Positions 63,690 through 64,000 of a stretch of DNA of 64,000 nt are shown here, piece by piece. Position 1 is the stretch's first letter. Each line of letters opens with the position of its first letter. This stretch comes from Aurantiacibacter atlanticus (GTDB lineage: Bacteria > Pseudomonadota > Alphaproteobacteria > Sphingomonadales > Sphingomonadaceae): NCBI RefSeq assembly GCF_001077815.2, contig NZ_CP011310.1, forward strand, positions 2,108,001 to 2,172,000, read 5' to 3'. The notes beneath the pieces were generated by a model. That model was not told where the DNA came from and ran no database searches. It saw only the letters and a list, made by a program, of their open reading frames with translations. The translations under genes and the position numbers were made by a program.

Positions 63690-64000
63690 ATGCCCATGCT
63701 TCCGAATCCCAGTGCGAAATATCGCGCATTTCCGCAGGTCCCATTGCCGGATCGTCAATGGCCCAGCCAGGTCATCACTGCCCCGCCCCGCTGGCTTTCT
63801 ACCGATCTTCGCGATGGCAATCAGTCGATCATCGATCCGATGGATCAGGCAAAAAAGAACCGATTCTTTGATCTGCTGGTGGACATTGGCGTGAAGGAAA
63901 TCGAAGTTGGTTTTCCCGCAGCGGGCCAGACGGAATTCGATTTCATAAGCGGTCTGGTGAAATCGGGTAAGGTGCCGGAAGACGTGGTGATACAGGTGCT
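63690..64000 (+). CDS. leuA: 2-isopropylmalate synthase, N-terminal part (cut by window edge)
   Basis: First committed step of leucine synthesis, condensing acetyl-CoA with 2-ketoisovalerate. The visible 103 residues match the long LeuA form: [20 protein letters not shown] at the start, then [15 protein letters not shown] (metal-binding Asp and catalytic Arg) and [17 protein letters not shown]. The start is ATG 63690 or ATG 63696, with AAGG upstream. It lies 314 bp after ilvC behind its own leucine leader. Confidence 0.94.
   Translation, partial: MPMLPNPSAKYRAFPQVPLPDRQWPSQVITAPPRWLSTDLRDGNQSIIDPMDQAKKNRFFDLLVDIGVKEIEVGFPAAGQTEFDFISGLVKSGKVPEDVVIQV

Overview
The window comes from the chromosome of an alphaproteobacterium, most likely order Sphingomonadales and probably an Erythrobacteraceae-type genus. 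I infer this from the protein style (RpoD with a long acidic insert, a three-domain RibB, DUF1206, DUF4170 and DUF883/YqjD-like families), from EcfG-type promoters and from moderate-to-high GC. I could run no database search, so the genus is inference. Most of the window is core chromosome: densely packed operons with many 1-4 bp stop/start overlaps.

Layout. 0-6 kb: start of lipA, a beta-carbonic anhydrase, a NYN/OST-HTH protein, a DUF1206 membrane protein coupled to a glutaredoxin-MauE fusion, then a lipoprotein and mutL on the minus strand. 6-12 kb: the rod-shape operon mreB-mreC-mreD-mrdA-rodA, then tRNA-Lys(CTT). 12-19 kb: a ScfR/RamB-type regulator with TTTGCAAA-like operator repeats, then a five-gene minus-strand stressosome module (rsbR, rsbS, rsbT, an ATPase-PP2C fusion, and an RsbT-like/HisKA_2 kinase hybrid), an M48 peptidase and a flavin reductase. 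19-21 kb: ribB with an added N-terminal HTH, then ribH. 21-25 kb: enolase, and divergently a stress-type cluster of small membrane proteins with two EcfG-like promoters. 25-29 kb: an alkaline-phosphatase-superfamily membrane gene broken by an IS3 element that is itself broken by an IS110/IS1111-type element.

29-46 kb: greA, carA with a small extra gene before carB, yqeY, dnaG, rpoD, a pseudouridine synthase, an acyltransferase, rpiB, glyA, nrdR, trmJ and rpsD. 46-54 kb: a long minus-strand run (xseB, ispA, coaD, cyclophilin, queA, ABC exporter, DUF481 protein, tgt, chorismate mutase). 54-64 kb: purL, a DUF3052 protein, an iodotyrosine-deiodinase-like flavoprotein, a thioesterase, serB, miaA, ilvBN, a frameshifted membrane-protein pseudogene, ilvC, and a leucine-rich leader peptide with a long hairpin ahead of leuA.

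The most interesting system is the stressosome. There is no sigma-B or RsbU in the window, and the last gene of the operon joins an RsbT-like ATPase domain to a HisKA_2 kinase core. HisKA_2/HWE kinases commonly feed the alphaproteobacterial general stress response (PhyR-NepR-EcfG), and two EcfG-like promoters lie 5-7 kb away. I propose a stressosome-to-general-stress-response signalling route. The modules are seen in sequence; the link is inference. Other points of interest are the HTH-RibB with an adjacent inverted repeat, the nested IS with a candidate guide-RNA region, the leu attenuator, and a pseudogene caused by an exact 14-bp tandem duplication.
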